In this document: positions 26,577 to 34,704 of the stretch, piece after piece
Layout: each line of letters opens with the position of its first letter
Numbering within the stretch: the stretch's first letter is position 1
Assembly (NCBI GenBank): GCA_036403515.1
Contig: DASWQV010000049.1
Span: 1-45,088, forward strand
From: VRUE01 sp036403515
Lineage (GTDB): Bacteria; Actinomycetota; Thermoleophilia; Solirubrobacterales; 70-9
DNA length: 45,088 bases
Direction: 5' to 3'
Position numbers and translations under genes: made by a program
Notes under the pieces: model-generated
Told to the model about the DNA's origin: nothing
What the model saw: the letters and a program-made list of their open reading frames with translations, nothing else
Databases searched by the model: none

Positions 26577-27419
26577 ATGAGCCCGTCAACCCAGCGCCAT
26601 GAGATCGACCTTCCGGCGGGACGGATCCGCTACCGGGAAGCCGGTGAGGGCAAGCCGGTCGTCTTCGTCCACGGCTTCCTCGTCGACGGCCGCCTCTGGG
26701 ACGGCGTCGTCGATCGCCTCTCCGATCGTTTTCGCTGCATCGCCCCGGACTGGCCGATCGGGGCCCAGCAGATCCCGATGAACCCGGATGCGGACCTCTC
26801 CCCTCCCGGCATCGCCGCGATCATCGACAGCTTTCTCACGGCGCTCGAGCTCGACGACGTGACGATCGTCGGCAACGACTCTGGCGGAGCGATGTCGCAG
26901 GTGCTCGTCACGCGCCACCCGCAACGGATTGGCCGCTTGGTGCTCACCAACTGCGACACCCACGAGAACTTCCCGCCGGGCATCTTCAAGGCGATGCCGC
27001 CGCTTGCGAAGCTACCCGGTGGGATGACGGTGCTCTCAGCTCCATTTCGCATCGGCGCCCTCGCCCGGGCCGCCTTCAAGCCCTTCGCCAAGAGCAAGAT
27101 CCCCGACGACCTGGTCGCTTCCTGGATGGCGCCCAGCCTTGGCGACCCAGCGGTGAAGCGCGACGCCACGAAGGTCACGGCGGGGATGAACAAGCGCCAC
27201 ACGCTGGAGGCAGCCGAGAAGCTGAGCAGCTCGGAGGTGCCCCTGCTGCTCACCTGGGCGCCGGGGGACAAGTTCTTCCCCCTGAAGTACGCGGAGCGGC
27301 TCGCAAAGGAGACCCCAAACGCGCGCATCGTCGAGATCCCCGACGCGAAGACCTTCGTCGCCCTCGATCAGCCGCAGCGGCTGGCCGAGGAGATCGCATC
27401 GTTCGTCGAGGCAAGCTGA
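26577..27419 (+). CDS. Alpha/beta hydrolase with Asp nucleophile, catalytic His not found
   Basis: 280 residues of the haloalkane dehalogenase/epoxide hydrolase-like group. The oxyanion region is FVHGFLVDG (30-38). The nucleophile elbow GNDSGG places Asp at 101 and the acid is likely Asp231 (WAPGDKFF). The usual C-terminal GHF motif is replaced by AKTF at 257-260, so the expected histidine appears as Thr259. AAGGAGG precedes the ATG. The TetR operator suggests induction by a small molecule. Hydrolysis may stop at a covalent intermediate, or another base may be used. Confidence 0.75.
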   Translation: MSPSTQRHEIDLPAGRIRYREAGEGKPVVFVHGFLVDGRLWDGVVDRLSDRFRCIAPDWPIGAQQIPMNPDADLSPPGIAAIIDSFLTALELDDVTIVGNDSGGAMSQVLVTRHPQRIGRLVLTNCDTHENFPPGIFKAMPPLAKLPGGMTVLSAPFRIGALARAAFKPFAKSKIPDDLVASWMAPSLGDPAVKRDATKVTAGMNKRHTLEAAEKLSSSEVPLLLTWAPGDKFFPLKYAERLAKETPNARIVEIPDAKTFVALDQPQRLAEEIASFVEAS

Positions 27420-27431
27420 GCCGAACGCGCA

Positions 27432-27468
27432 AGTTGCGGGTTCTTTTTCGCTAGTTGCAGGTTTTTCG
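27432..27468 (+). repeat. Two direct repeats upstream of a small ORF
   Basis: AGTTGCGGGTTCTTTTTCG (27432-27450) and AGTTGCAGGTTTTTCG (27453-27468) are near-identical tandem units in an unusually T-rich patch. They could be a regulator site for the ORF at 27519 or part of the hydrolase terminator region. Confidence 0.35.
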
Positions 27469-27518
27469 TCTGACCGGGGCGGCATCCTGTCGCAACGCCC
27501 CCTACAGGACGGAGAGCC

Positions 27519-27725
27519 ATGGCTCAGGAGATCTTCGACCAGGACAGGCCAAGGAGCACGATGGCGCAGCGCCTCGACGAGGCCTTCGCCGGCTGCGAGC
27601 ATTGGACGATCGCGCCGCCCTCTCAGCGGCGCAGTGAGCTCGTCTTCAGCCCGCGACTCTCGAGCTCCGCGAGGATCAGCGGCAACGCTGACGCGGTGCG
27701 CACCCAGGAGCCGCGCGCGCTGTAG
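27519..27725 (+). CDS. Small ORF of unknown function, possibly a remnant
   Basis: 68 codons with a good ribosome site (GGACGGAGAGCC before ATG). The first 35 residues (MAQEIFDQDRPRSTMAQRLD and on) look protein-like, but the last 34 codons run antisense through the end of the deacetylase gene and look like shadow sequence. I do not recognise it. It may be a short real gene, or one whose 3' part was lost when the deacetylase end came to lie there. Confidence 0.3.
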   Translation: MAQEIFDQDRPRSTMAQRLDEAFAGCEHWTIAPPSQRRSELVFSPRLSSSARISGNADAVRTQEPRAL

Positions 27726-28324
27726 TAGTCGGCGTCGTGGAGGAGGACGATGTCGCCGGCCCGGATGCCGGTGCTTGAACGACGCGCGATCGACTCAGCC
27801 GTGGCATTACGACGCCAGTCCTTCCCCCAGCGAGACCAGAGCACCGGCCGCCAGCCGCGACGGCGCACGGCACGCAGGGTCGAGCCGCTGAAGATCCCGT
27901 AGGGCGGGCGGTAGTCGGAAATCGTCTGCCCGCTCGCTTCCTCGATCGCGGCGCGGCCCCGCTCGGCGTCGTCGAGGAACCGGCCCACGCTGAGGCGCAG
28001 GAGGTTGCGATGGCGGTGGCAGTGCAACTCGACCCGGTGGCCGCCGGCGACGATCTCGGCTGCCAACGAGGGTCGCTTCGCCACCTGCTCGCCGGCGAGG
28101 AAGAAGGTTGCCGTGGCTTCCGCCTCGCGGAGGATCTCCAGCACGGCCGGCGTTCCCTGCGGGTGTGGGCCGTCGTCGAAGGTGAGCGCAACCCCGTCGG
28201 CGCCCTCCTGGCGAAGCTCGATTCCCAGAGCCGGGCCGATCTCCGGGAGAATCGGCGCCAGCGCCGGCCCCGCGTGCGCAACGGCGACTGCCGAGGCGCC
28301 GACGCCGAGCGCCGCTGCGATCAA
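27623..28324 (-). CDS. Membrane-anchored or secreted polysaccharide deacetylase (NodB domain)
   Basis: 233 residues from TTG 28324, which overlaps the upstream TGA. An N-terminal hydrophobic stretch (LIAAALGVGASAVAVAHAGPALAP) should act as signal or anchor. NodB motifs follow: TFDDGPHP at 48-55, metal histidines in HCHRH (His101 and His105), RPPYG at 139-143, then a later GDIVLLHD. It would remove N-acetyl groups from a surface glycan or glycolipid. It is translationally coupled to the epimerase-glycosyltransferase fusion and probably acts on its product. Confidence 0.85.
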   Translation of the reverse strand: MIAAALGVGASAVAVAHAGPALAPILPEIGPALGIELRQEGADGVALTFDDGPHPQGTPAVLEILREAEATATFFLAGEQVAKRPSLAAEIVAGGHRVELHCHRHRNLLRLSVGRFLDDAERGRAAIEEASGQTISDYRPPYGIFSGSTLRAVRRRGWRPVLWSRWGKDWRRNATAESIARRSSTGIRAGDIVLLHDADYYSARGSWVRTASALPLILAELESRGLKTSSLRR

Positions 28325-30651
28325 TTGCCGCTGTCGGCAGCCGCCGGATGGGAGACGTGCACCGGCTGCGCGGGCTGGACCGATTCTGCGGCGGGCGCAG
28401 GCGTGTCGTTGTCCCGGCCAAAGTGGATGCGACCCTCCAGGGGCTTGGCGACCACCTTGTAAGGGGCTTCGCGGTCGATCACGGTGAACAGCATGACCAC
28501 CGCGATCAGCGCGAGCGCCACGGCGGTTGCCACGCGCTCGGTGCGCAAACGCCAAACCGGCTGCGGACGGACCCGCGGGCGCACGGTGAGCACGCGCGAG
28601 GCGATCGAGGGCAAGGAGGCGAAAGACGAGTCCGGCGAGCGGCGCTCACGGGTGACGTGGCGCAGGACCGACTCCAGCTCGTGCCGGGAGTCGGCCACCT
28701 CGGCCAGGCCAAAGCGTTCGAAGGCCGCATTGTTGGCCCGCAGGTGCCCGGCCGAGAAGCCGTAGGAGACAACCGGGCAGCCACGAATGTGCGCCTCGAG
28801 CACGGTCAGGCCGGCGGTGGCGTGGATCATCGCGTCGGCGGCCGCCATCCAGTCGCTCATCTGCTCGGTGAAGCCGAGGATGCGGACCTGGTCGTCGTCG
28901 GCGAAGCTGCGCTCGAGCTTCTCGCGGGCGATGTCGTTGCGACCGGTGATGCAGACGACCAGGGCATCCTCAGAGAGAGCCGAGCGGATCGCGCCCTCGA
29001 GGTCGCCGATCCCCCAGCCGCCACCGGAGACGAGCACGACGCGGGCGTGGGCCGGCACGTCGAGAGCCTGGCGAGCGTCGCGACGGGTGCGTGGCATCAG
29101 GAATTCACGCGAGATCGGCGGGCGGACCCACTCGACGGTTCCCGGCCCGACCAGCTTCTCGACCTCCTCGATCGACTCCGGGTGGGTGACGTAGTGCAGA
29201 TCCACTCCGGGGTGGGCCCAGTAGCGCAGCCCGGCGAGGTCGGTGATCGCGGATTGCACCGGGATCTCCAGGCGGCGGTTCTCGCGCAGCATCCCCAATA
29301 CGGCGGTTACTCCCGGGTAGGTGGAGATGACGGCGTCGGGCTCATACGCCTCGATGACCTTGAGCAGGCCGCGGCCCGAGAAGACGTAACCGAGGTGGTG
29401 AAAGAGCCAGCGGGCCGGTGCGAACTTGGTGATCAGCCAGTACTGGATGTCGAACAGCCAGGGCATCCAGCGGAAGGTCACCTTGGAGCCATTGCGCAGC
29501 ACCGTGGCCGAAAGCTTCCCCATCGCCTCGAGCCCATTGGCAATCTCCACCTCGGCGCCGGGAATCTCTTCTTCCAAGTCGGCCTTGATGATCCGCGCCG
29601 GCAGGTCGTGGCCCTCGCCGATGTCGGCGCTCAGGATCAGCACCCTGGGGGGCCGCTCCTCGGTGCGGGCGGCGCCAGCGAGCAGCGCGCCGGCGGCATG
29701 TTCGTTGCCGTTCAACGATGGCTGCTTGCCGGGGACCGGGTCGGGCGGGCGGACGCTGCCGCGCACCCATTCGACGTACTTCCTGACCCCTTCGCGGAAA
29801 CTCGTCGCGGCTTTCCAGCCAAGCTCCTCGAGCGCACGCTCGTTCGAGATTGCCTTGCCGGGGAAATCGCCAGGCCGCGGCGGGGTGTGCACGATTTCGC
29901 AGTTATCGGTGTTTTCCTGCACCCGCTCGGCGATTTCGAGGATCGTCACGACCTCGTCGCCGGAGAGGTTGTAGGTGCGGCCCGCGGCCTCGGGGGCCAG
30001 GGCGGCGACGATCCCGTCGGCGAGATCCTCGACGTAGATGAAGCTGCGGGTCGTGCTGCCGTCGCCGGCAATCGTCAGCGCCTTGCCTTCGAAGGCAAGG
30101 TCGGTGAACTTGGCAACGACGCCGGCGGCGCGGGCGCGCGGGCCATAGGGGATGCCGAAGCGAAGAACGGTGCTCTCGAGGTCGTAGAGCTCGGCGTAGC
30201 CGGCGCAATAGGTCTCGCCGGCGAGCTTGGTCGCGGTGTAGATGTGACGCGGCGCGGGAATCGGCGTTTCCTCGTCGACGTCCTGCTCGACGCAGTCGCT
30301 GTAGACCCAAGTGGTCGAGCCGTAGACGACGCGGCCGACCTTGGCGCCGGCGGCCGCCTCGAGCACGTTGAGGGTGCCGCGGGTATTGACCTCCTCGGCC
30401 AGGACCGGGTCGGCAAGCACGTGACCGACGTCGGCGACGGCAGCGAGGTGAATCACGGCGTCGCAGTCGCGCATCGCCAGGTCGAGGTTGGCGGGGTCGG
30501 TGATCGAGCCGGTAAAGGTCTCGACCTCCAGCGGCGTGTGGTAGGGAGAGGCGCTGAGATCGAAGATCCGCGGGGTGATGCCGCGATCGATCAGCCGGTC
30601 GACCACGTGGGAGCCGATGAAGCCCCCGCCTCCGGTTACCAGGACCCTCAT
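28321..30651 (-). CDS. Fused NAD-dependent sugar epimerase and MGDG-synthase-like glycosyltransferase
   Basis: 776 residues from ATG 30651. Residues 1-298 are an extended SDR sugar epimerase/dehydratase with TGGGGFIG at 6-13 and YTATK at 138-142. A flexible linker (299-334) leads to a GT-B enzyme of the MurG/MGDG-synthase group: SADIGEGHD at 341-349, SGGGWGIGDLEGAI, then HATAGLTVLEAHIRGCPVVSYG. One membrane helix (about 707-724) and a Pro/Ala-rich tail close the protein. It could make a nucleotide sugar and transfer it to a membrane lipid. The frame stays open upstream of 30651, but that part is antisense-like noise over the aminotransferase gene. It overlaps both neighbours by 4 bp. Confidence 0.85.
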   Translation of the reverse strand: MRVLVTGGGGFIGSHVVDRLIDRGITPRIFDLSASPYHTPLEVETFTGSITDPANLDLAMRDCDAVIHLAAVADVGHVLADPVLAEEVNTRGTLNVLEAAAGAKVGRVVYGSTTWVYSDCVEQDVDEETPIPAPRHIYTATKLAGETYCAGYAELYDLESTVLRFGIPYGPRARAAGVVAKFTDLAFEGKALTIAGDGSTTRSFIYVEDLADGIVAALAPEAAGRTYNLSGDEVVTILEIAERVQENTDNCEIVHTPPRPGDFPGKAISNERALEELGWKAATSFREGVRKYVEWVRGSVRPPDPVPGKQPSLNGNEHAAGALLAGAARTEERPPRVLILSADIGEGHDLPARIIKADLEEEIPGAEVEIANGLEAMGKLSATVLRNGSKVTFRWMPWLFDIQYWLITKFAPARWLFHHLGYVFSGRGLLKVIEAYEPDAVISTYPGVTAVLGMLRENRRLEIPVQSAITDLAGLRYWAHPGVDLHYVTHPESIEEVEKLVGPGTVEWVRPPISREFLMPRTRRDARQALDVPAHARVVLVSGGGWGIGDLEGAIRSALSEDALVVCITGRNDIAREKLERSFADDDQVRILGFTEQMSDWMAAADAMIHATAGLTVLEAHIRGCPVVSYGFSAGHLRANNAAFERFGLAEVADSRHELESVLRHVTRERRSPDSSFASLPSIASRVLTVRPRVRPQPVWRLRTERVATAVALALIAVVMLFTVIDREAPYKVVAKPLEGRIHFGRDNDTPAPAAESVQPAQPVHVSHPAAADSGN

Positions 30652-31685
30652 CGAACCCCTTTCGTGCCGAGCGCAGCCTCGCGGCTCTCTGGGCGGTAGT
30701 AGAGCGGCACGCACCAGTGGTTCTCGGCCGCCCAGTCGGTATTGGGCAGCTCGTCGGAGCGGCCCATGATGCGGTGACAGGGTTCTTCGTAGACCCGCCC
30801 GGTGGACTTCTCGATCTCGTCGAAGACGATGTACTTGTAGAGGCCGGAGGTCATCCCCTCGGGTAGCTCGAGCCGGGCCGGGTGCAGCGAGTCGAGGTGC
30901 GCGCGCGCGTACTCGTTCTTCCAGGCGACGATCTCCTCCATCCGCTCGGACTGAACCAGGCCGAGCGCGGCGGTGAACTCGCTCATCCGGAAGTTGAGGC
31001 CGTCGACCTCGTGCTCGAACTTGCCGTAGTTGCGGAACTTGCGGGCGAACTCGATCAGCTCGTCGTTGCCCGAGACGAGCACCCCGCCCTCGCCGGTCGA
31101 GACCGTCTTGGTCGCGTAGAGCGAGTAGACACCGGCGTCGCCAAAGGCTCCTGGCCTGCGCTCGTTCCACTCGGCGCCGTGCGCGTGAGCGCAGTCCTCG
31201 AGCAGGAAGATCCCGTTGGCCCGGCAGTAGTCGGCGATGCGCTCGGCCTCGAAGGCTATGTGGCCACCGATGTGGACGAGAATCGCTGCCTTTGGCCCGT
31301 GCTTCTCGGCCTTCGCCTCGAAGTCTTCGAAGGACATGCAGAGGTCATCGCGGTTGCAATCGACGAACTCGACCGCGGCGCCGGCGTTGATCGCGGCCAG
31401 CGGGGTCGCCATGAAGGTGTTTGAAGGGCAGAGCACGGTCTCGCCGCGCACCCCGGCGAACTCGAGCGCCGCCAGCGCGCCTCCCGCCCAGCTCGAGAGA
31501 CCAAGGCTCGGCAATCCGTTCCACGCCGCCCAGCGCTGCTCGAAGGCGTCCAGCATGCGTCCCTCCGACCACTGCTCGGAATCGAGGACATCGGTCCACA
31601 GCTCAAAGAGGCGGTCGCGGTCACGATGGTCGAACCCGATCGCGAACTTGGTCGCATCGGGCCGGAATGTCTCTGCGGACCCTAC
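30648..31685 (-). CDS. DegT/DnrJ/EryC1-family aminotransferase (start uncertain)
   Basis: About 345 residues of the PLP-dependent sugar aminotransferase fold: FVDCNRDDLCMSFEDFEAK, LLEDCAHAHGAEWNERRPGAFGDAG and SLYATKTVSTGEGGVLVS, where the lysine binds PLP. Family members aminate a keto-sugar nucleotide. The start is a puzzle. A perfect AAGGAG lies 5 nt before a GTA codon at 31685, exactly where the family begins, but GTA is not a normal start. Legal alternatives in frame are TTG 31748 and ATG 31853, both adding unrelated residues. The stop overlaps the fusion gene's ATG. The 208 bp before 31894 hold nothing else I recognise. Confidence 0.8.
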   Translation of the reverse strand, partial: VGSAETFRPDATKFAIGFDHRDRDRLFELWTDVLDSEQWSEGRMLDAFEQRWAAWNGLPSLGLSSWAGGALAALEFAGVRGETVLCPSNTFMATPLAAINAGAAVEFVDCNRDDLCMSFEDFEAKAEKHGPKAAILVHIGGHIAFEAERIADYCRANGIFLLEDCAHAHGAEWNERRPGAFGDAGVYSLYATKTVSTGEGGVLVSGNDELIEFARKFRNYGKFEHEVDGLNFRMSEFTAALGLVQSERMEEIVAWKNEYARAHLDSLHPARLELPEGMTSGLYKYIVFDEIEKSTGRVYEEPCHRIMGRSDELPNTDWAAENHWCVPLYYRPESREAALGTKGVR

Positions 31686-31893
31686 GGTGGCTCCTTGGTG
31701 AGTGTGGCTGGGAATGCCTCCGCGGACGGACGGGCAGAGGCGCCGCAAGGCTACCAGCGAGAGCGGATCCGATGCTGCGCATCTCGGCGTCCTCGCTCGC
31801 TCACGCGCAAAAAGCGCAGCCGCAGTCGTACCGACCGCGACAGCGGCACCCATCGCCCGCGCGCCACGCTCACCGCGTCCTCGATCTGCTTGC

Positions 31894-32799
31894 TCAGCTC
31901 TGCTCTCGCGCGTTTTCGAGCACGGCTCCAACCACCTGGGACCCCGCGAGCAGGATGGTGCCTCCAACCGCAATAGCCATGGACCCGACCAGAGCTATTC
32001 CTCCGAGCGGGGTCGTGCCCCACGACTCACCGAAGACCAGCGGCGCCAAGAGGACCGGAATGAGCACCTGAACAGCGAACATCGTCGGGGCCACCTGAGT
32101 CGCGGGGCGCTGCTGCAGAGCGCTCATCTCGCTGAGCAGAGCAAGCCCCTCCGAGACGGCAGCCGTGGCGAGCCAGGCCACGGCCACGATCACCGCCCCG
32201 CCCGCCAACTCGTCGGTGAGCAACTTGCTGGCGATCGCCGTCCAGGCATAGCCGCAGCCGGCACTGATCACAGCCAGCGTGGCGATTCCGGCACCGCTTC
32301 CGACTTTGACCACACCCGAGGGGGGTGAATGTCGGAAGCGCCCACGCACGGCGTAAGGGGCCGCGATCGGAATTGCGACCAGCCCAAGCGCCAGGGCGAT
32401 CGCCCCGGCGCCCGCATGGTCAGTTGTCCGCTCCGGCGCAGCGAGCGCCACCCCGGCGACCCCGGCGACGATCGCCCCCACAGCCAAGTACTCCCTCGGA
32501 CCGGGCCTCTCCCCCAACCTCTTCACCCCCAGCCAGAGCAGAAGGATCAGCCCACTGGCAAGACAGGGCTGCACAACCGTAAGCGGCGCCAGCAACAGCG
32601 CCCCGATCTCCAACGGCCATCCGACCAAGCCCAGCGCCGTCGCCCCAAGCCAGCGCTTGTTCCGCACCAGCCTCCCGATCAACGAGGGCCGCAACGAATG
32701 CTCGCCAGGCACCTCCCGAGCCTCCAGAGCCTGAAACGCAATCGAGGCGTTGTAGAGCAACGAAGCTCCAATCGCCGCAACGATCCCGAGCACAATCAC
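31894..32799 (-). CDS. DMT-superfamily (EamA/NIPA-like) transporter
   Basis: 301 residues and about nine or ten membrane helices in the two-repeat DMT pattern. The first half resembles NIPA-like actinobacterial proteins (WPLEIGALLLAPLTVVQPCLASGLILLLWLGV). The substrate cannot be told; DMT members move metabolites, metals or lipid-linked sugars. GTG 32799 has TAGGGT 6 nt upstream and no ribosome site. It precedes the glycan genes on the same strand with a 208-bp gap, so it may or may not belong with them. Confidence 0.75.
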   Translation of the reverse strand: MIVLGIVAAIGASLLYNASIAFQALEAREVPGEHSLRPSLIGRLVRNKRWLGATALGLVGWPLEIGALLLAPLTVVQPCLASGLILLLWLGVKRLGERPGPREYLAVGAIVAGVAGVALAAPERTTDHAGAGAIALALGLVAIPIAAPYAVRGRFRHSPPSGVVKVGSGAGIATLAVISAGCGYAWTAIASKLLTDELAGGAVIVAVAWLATAAVSEGLALLSEMSALQQRPATQVAPTMFAVQVLIPVLLAPLVFGESWGTTPLGGIALVGSMAIAVGGTILLAGSQVVGAVLENAREQS

Positions 32800-32805
32800 G
32801 ATCCG

Positions 32806-32811
32806 ACCCTA
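32806..32811 (-). promoter_or_regulatory. -10 hexamer TAGGGT for DMT transporter gene
   Basis: TAGGGT on the minus strand ends 6 nt before GTG 32799, consistent with a leaderless transcript. Confidence 0.3.
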
Positions 32812-32860
32812 ATCATGCTCAGCGACGAAGCTCCAGCCGGAGAGGCGAGACGCTTCGAGA

Positions 32861-32940
32861 CGGCCGGTTCGGTCGCCCGTCAGCGGACACTCAAGAGCGG
32901 CCTCCGGCCGCTCGTCCGAGATGGGCGACCGAACCGGCCG
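32861..32940. terminator. Nested 18-bp inverted repeat after ETF-QO gene
   Basis: Perfect 18-bp arms (32861-32878 and 32923-32940, core GGTTCGGTCGCCC) enclose a second stem: CGGAC/GTCCG outside and GAGCGGCC/GGCCGCTC with a 3-nt loop inside. The structure begins 10 bp after the ETF-QO stop and has no T-tract. It is the largest of several such structures here. Confidence 0.6.
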
Positions 32941-32950
32941 CCCCCACTGC

Positions 32951-34648
32951 TCAGGTCTCCTGGTAAAGCGGCCCGTCGCCACCCTCGGGCAGGGTCAGGC
33001 GGCCGCCCTTGGCGGTGATCGCACCGCACTGCACGCAGTTGGAGGCGGTGACGTGGACGTCGACCTCCGTGGCGCCGTTCTCGAGCTGCTCGTCGGGGAT
33101 CTCGTAGACCTGCGCTGGGCACATCGAGACCCAGGTCTGGGCGATCTCGCGCGGCACCTTGGTCTGGATGCGGACGTGGTTGGGCGCGTCGTCGCGGGTC
33201 GCGTTGCCGGAGAGGAAGACCGAGTCGAGCTTGGCGAAGGTGAGCTCGTTGTCAGGCTTGACGTACATATCGCTCGCCTTGCCCAGATCCATCTCGACCT
33301 CGGAGTCGTGCTCCTGCTTCCAGTGGCCGCCGGGGAAGGCGCCTTTGGTGATCGTCATCGCCGAGGCCATCGCGCCACCGAGGAAGAAGCCTTTCGAGAA
33401 GGGCTGGCGCATGTTGCGCGATTCGTAGAGGTCCTTCTCGATCAGCGATTTATGGACCTTCTCGTCGTAGGCCTCGAAGTTGACCGAGTCCTGCTTGAGG
33501 GCGGCGACGATCGTCTCCGCCGCGTACATGCCCGCGTGCATCGCGTAGTGAACGCCCTTCAGGGTCGGCACGTTGACCATGCTGGCGGCGTCGCCGGCGA
33601 CGACCATGCCGGGCACCGCCAGGCGCTTGGGCATCGCGAAGTAGCCACCGGAGGGGATCGTCTTGGCCCCCCAGGCGACCCGTTTGCCGCCCTCCAGCAG
33701 ATCTTTGACGAAAGGGTGGGTCTTGAGCAGCTGCAGGGCGTCGTGGACCGAGAAGGTGGCGTCGGTGTAGTCGAGGCCGGCGACGAGGCCGATGCAGAGC
33801 TTGTCCTCGCCCATTGGGTAGATGAAGCTGCCGCCGAACTCGTTGAAGCGTGGAGACTTGCGCAGTGGCCAGCCCATCGTGTGGATCACGCGGTCGAGCG
33901 GCTTGGGAACCTCCCAGACCTCCTTGACCCCGAGCTCCCAGCGCATCGGGTCGGCGCCATGCATGTCGAAGTAGTCGTAGGCGGCGTAGGTGAGGTGGCC
34001 GACCGTGCCCTCGGCGAGGACGGTCGCCTTGGCGACGACGTCGGAGCCGGGCTCGAAGTTGCCGAGCTCTTCCCCCTCCTTGCCACGACCGCGGTCGCCG
34101 GAACGGATCCCCTTGACGACCCGGTCCTCGACCAGCAGCTTTGTCGCGGCGGTCTCGGAGAGGATGTAGACGCCTGCCTCCTCGGCTTTCTCAGCCAGGA
34201 AACGGCCCAGCTTGGAGACCGAGGTGACGTAGTTGCCGTGGTTGCGGAAGTTCGGCGGCATCGGCTTCAGCGGCAGCGCCGCTTTCGAGGTCAGCAGGTA
34301 GACCGCGTCCTTGGTCACCTCTTGGAAGACCGGCCACTCCTCCTTGGGCAGGTCGGGAAAGAGCTCTTCCATCGCCGAGGGCTTCATGTTCGCCCCGGAG
34401 AGCAGGTGCGCGCCGGCGACCTTGCCCTTCTCGACCACCGCGACCGGCACTTCGCCGAGCTTCTCGGTCAGCTCCGGCTCGTTCTCGAGCAGCTGCATGA
34501 CCTTGTTGGCGCAGGCGAGGCCTGCCGGGCCGCCGCCGACGATCGCGATGCCGACCTCAATGCGCTCGTCCTCGGCGTCGGTCGGCGGCCCGATTACATC
34601 GGCCGGGTCGAACGGCGGCGGGAACTCACTCGGTGCTACTGCCGGCAT
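32951..34648 (-). CDS. Electron-transfer flavoprotein:quinone oxidoreductase
   Basis: 565 residues. The FAD motif is VGIAIVGGGPAGLACANKV near the N-terminus, followed by the membrane-associated quinone-binding domain and a C-terminal ferredoxin-like segment. It passes electrons from reduced EtfAB to the quinone pool. ATG 34648 is chosen because GGAGG lies 5 nt upstream; a TTG at 34660 is also in frame. The cluster region has Cys510 (MCPAQVYE) and Cys538 and Cys541 (NCVQCGAI), but the fourth Cys expected at 544 is Ile. It follows etfB-etfA on the same strand. Confidence 0.9.
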   Translation of the reverse strand: MPAVAPSEFPPPFDPADVIGPPTDAEDERIEVGIAIVGGGPAGLACANKVMQLLENEPELTEKLGEVPVAVVEKGKVAGAHLLSGANMKPSAMEELFPDLPKEEWPVFQEVTKDAVYLLTSKAALPLKPMPPNFRNHGNYVTSVSKLGRFLAEKAEEAGVYILSETAATKLLVEDRVVKGIRSGDRGRGKEGEELGNFEPGSDVVAKATVLAEGTVGHLTYAAYDYFDMHGADPMRWELGVKEVWEVPKPLDRVIHTMGWPLRKSPRFNEFGGSFIYPMGEDKLCIGLVAGLDYTDATFSVHDALQLLKTHPFVKDLLEGGKRVAWGAKTIPSGGYFAMPKRLAVPGMVVAGDAASMVNVPTLKGVHYAMHAGMYAAETIVAALKQDSVNFEAYDEKVHKSLIEKDLYESRNMRQPFSKGFFLGGAMASAMTITKGAFPGGHWKQEHDSEVEMDLGKASDMYVKPDNELTFAKLDSVFLSGNATRDDAPNHVRIQTKVPREIAQTWVSMCPAQVYEIPDEQLENGATEVDVHVTASNCVQCGAITAKGGRLTLPEGGDGPLYQET

Positions 34649-34704
34649 CGCATCCTCCAATCGTCGTCGTGAACGGCGTCAGGGGGGCCGAAGCCCCCCG
34701 TGCG

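Noticed and set aside
28348..30699. 783-codon plus-strand frame opposite the epimerase-glycosyltransferase fusion
   Set aside because: The product has no domain and mirrors the codon pattern of the real minus-strand gene.
30652..31170. Upstream extension of the epimerase fusion to 31170
   Set aside because: The added 173 residues are Arg-rich noise overlapping the aminotransferase gene in another frame; the fold begins at ATG 30651.
32861..32940. 18-bp inverted repeat as ends of a small transposon
   Set aside because: The arms enclose only 44 bp that themselves fold, no target duplication flanks them, and similar hairpins follow other genes.
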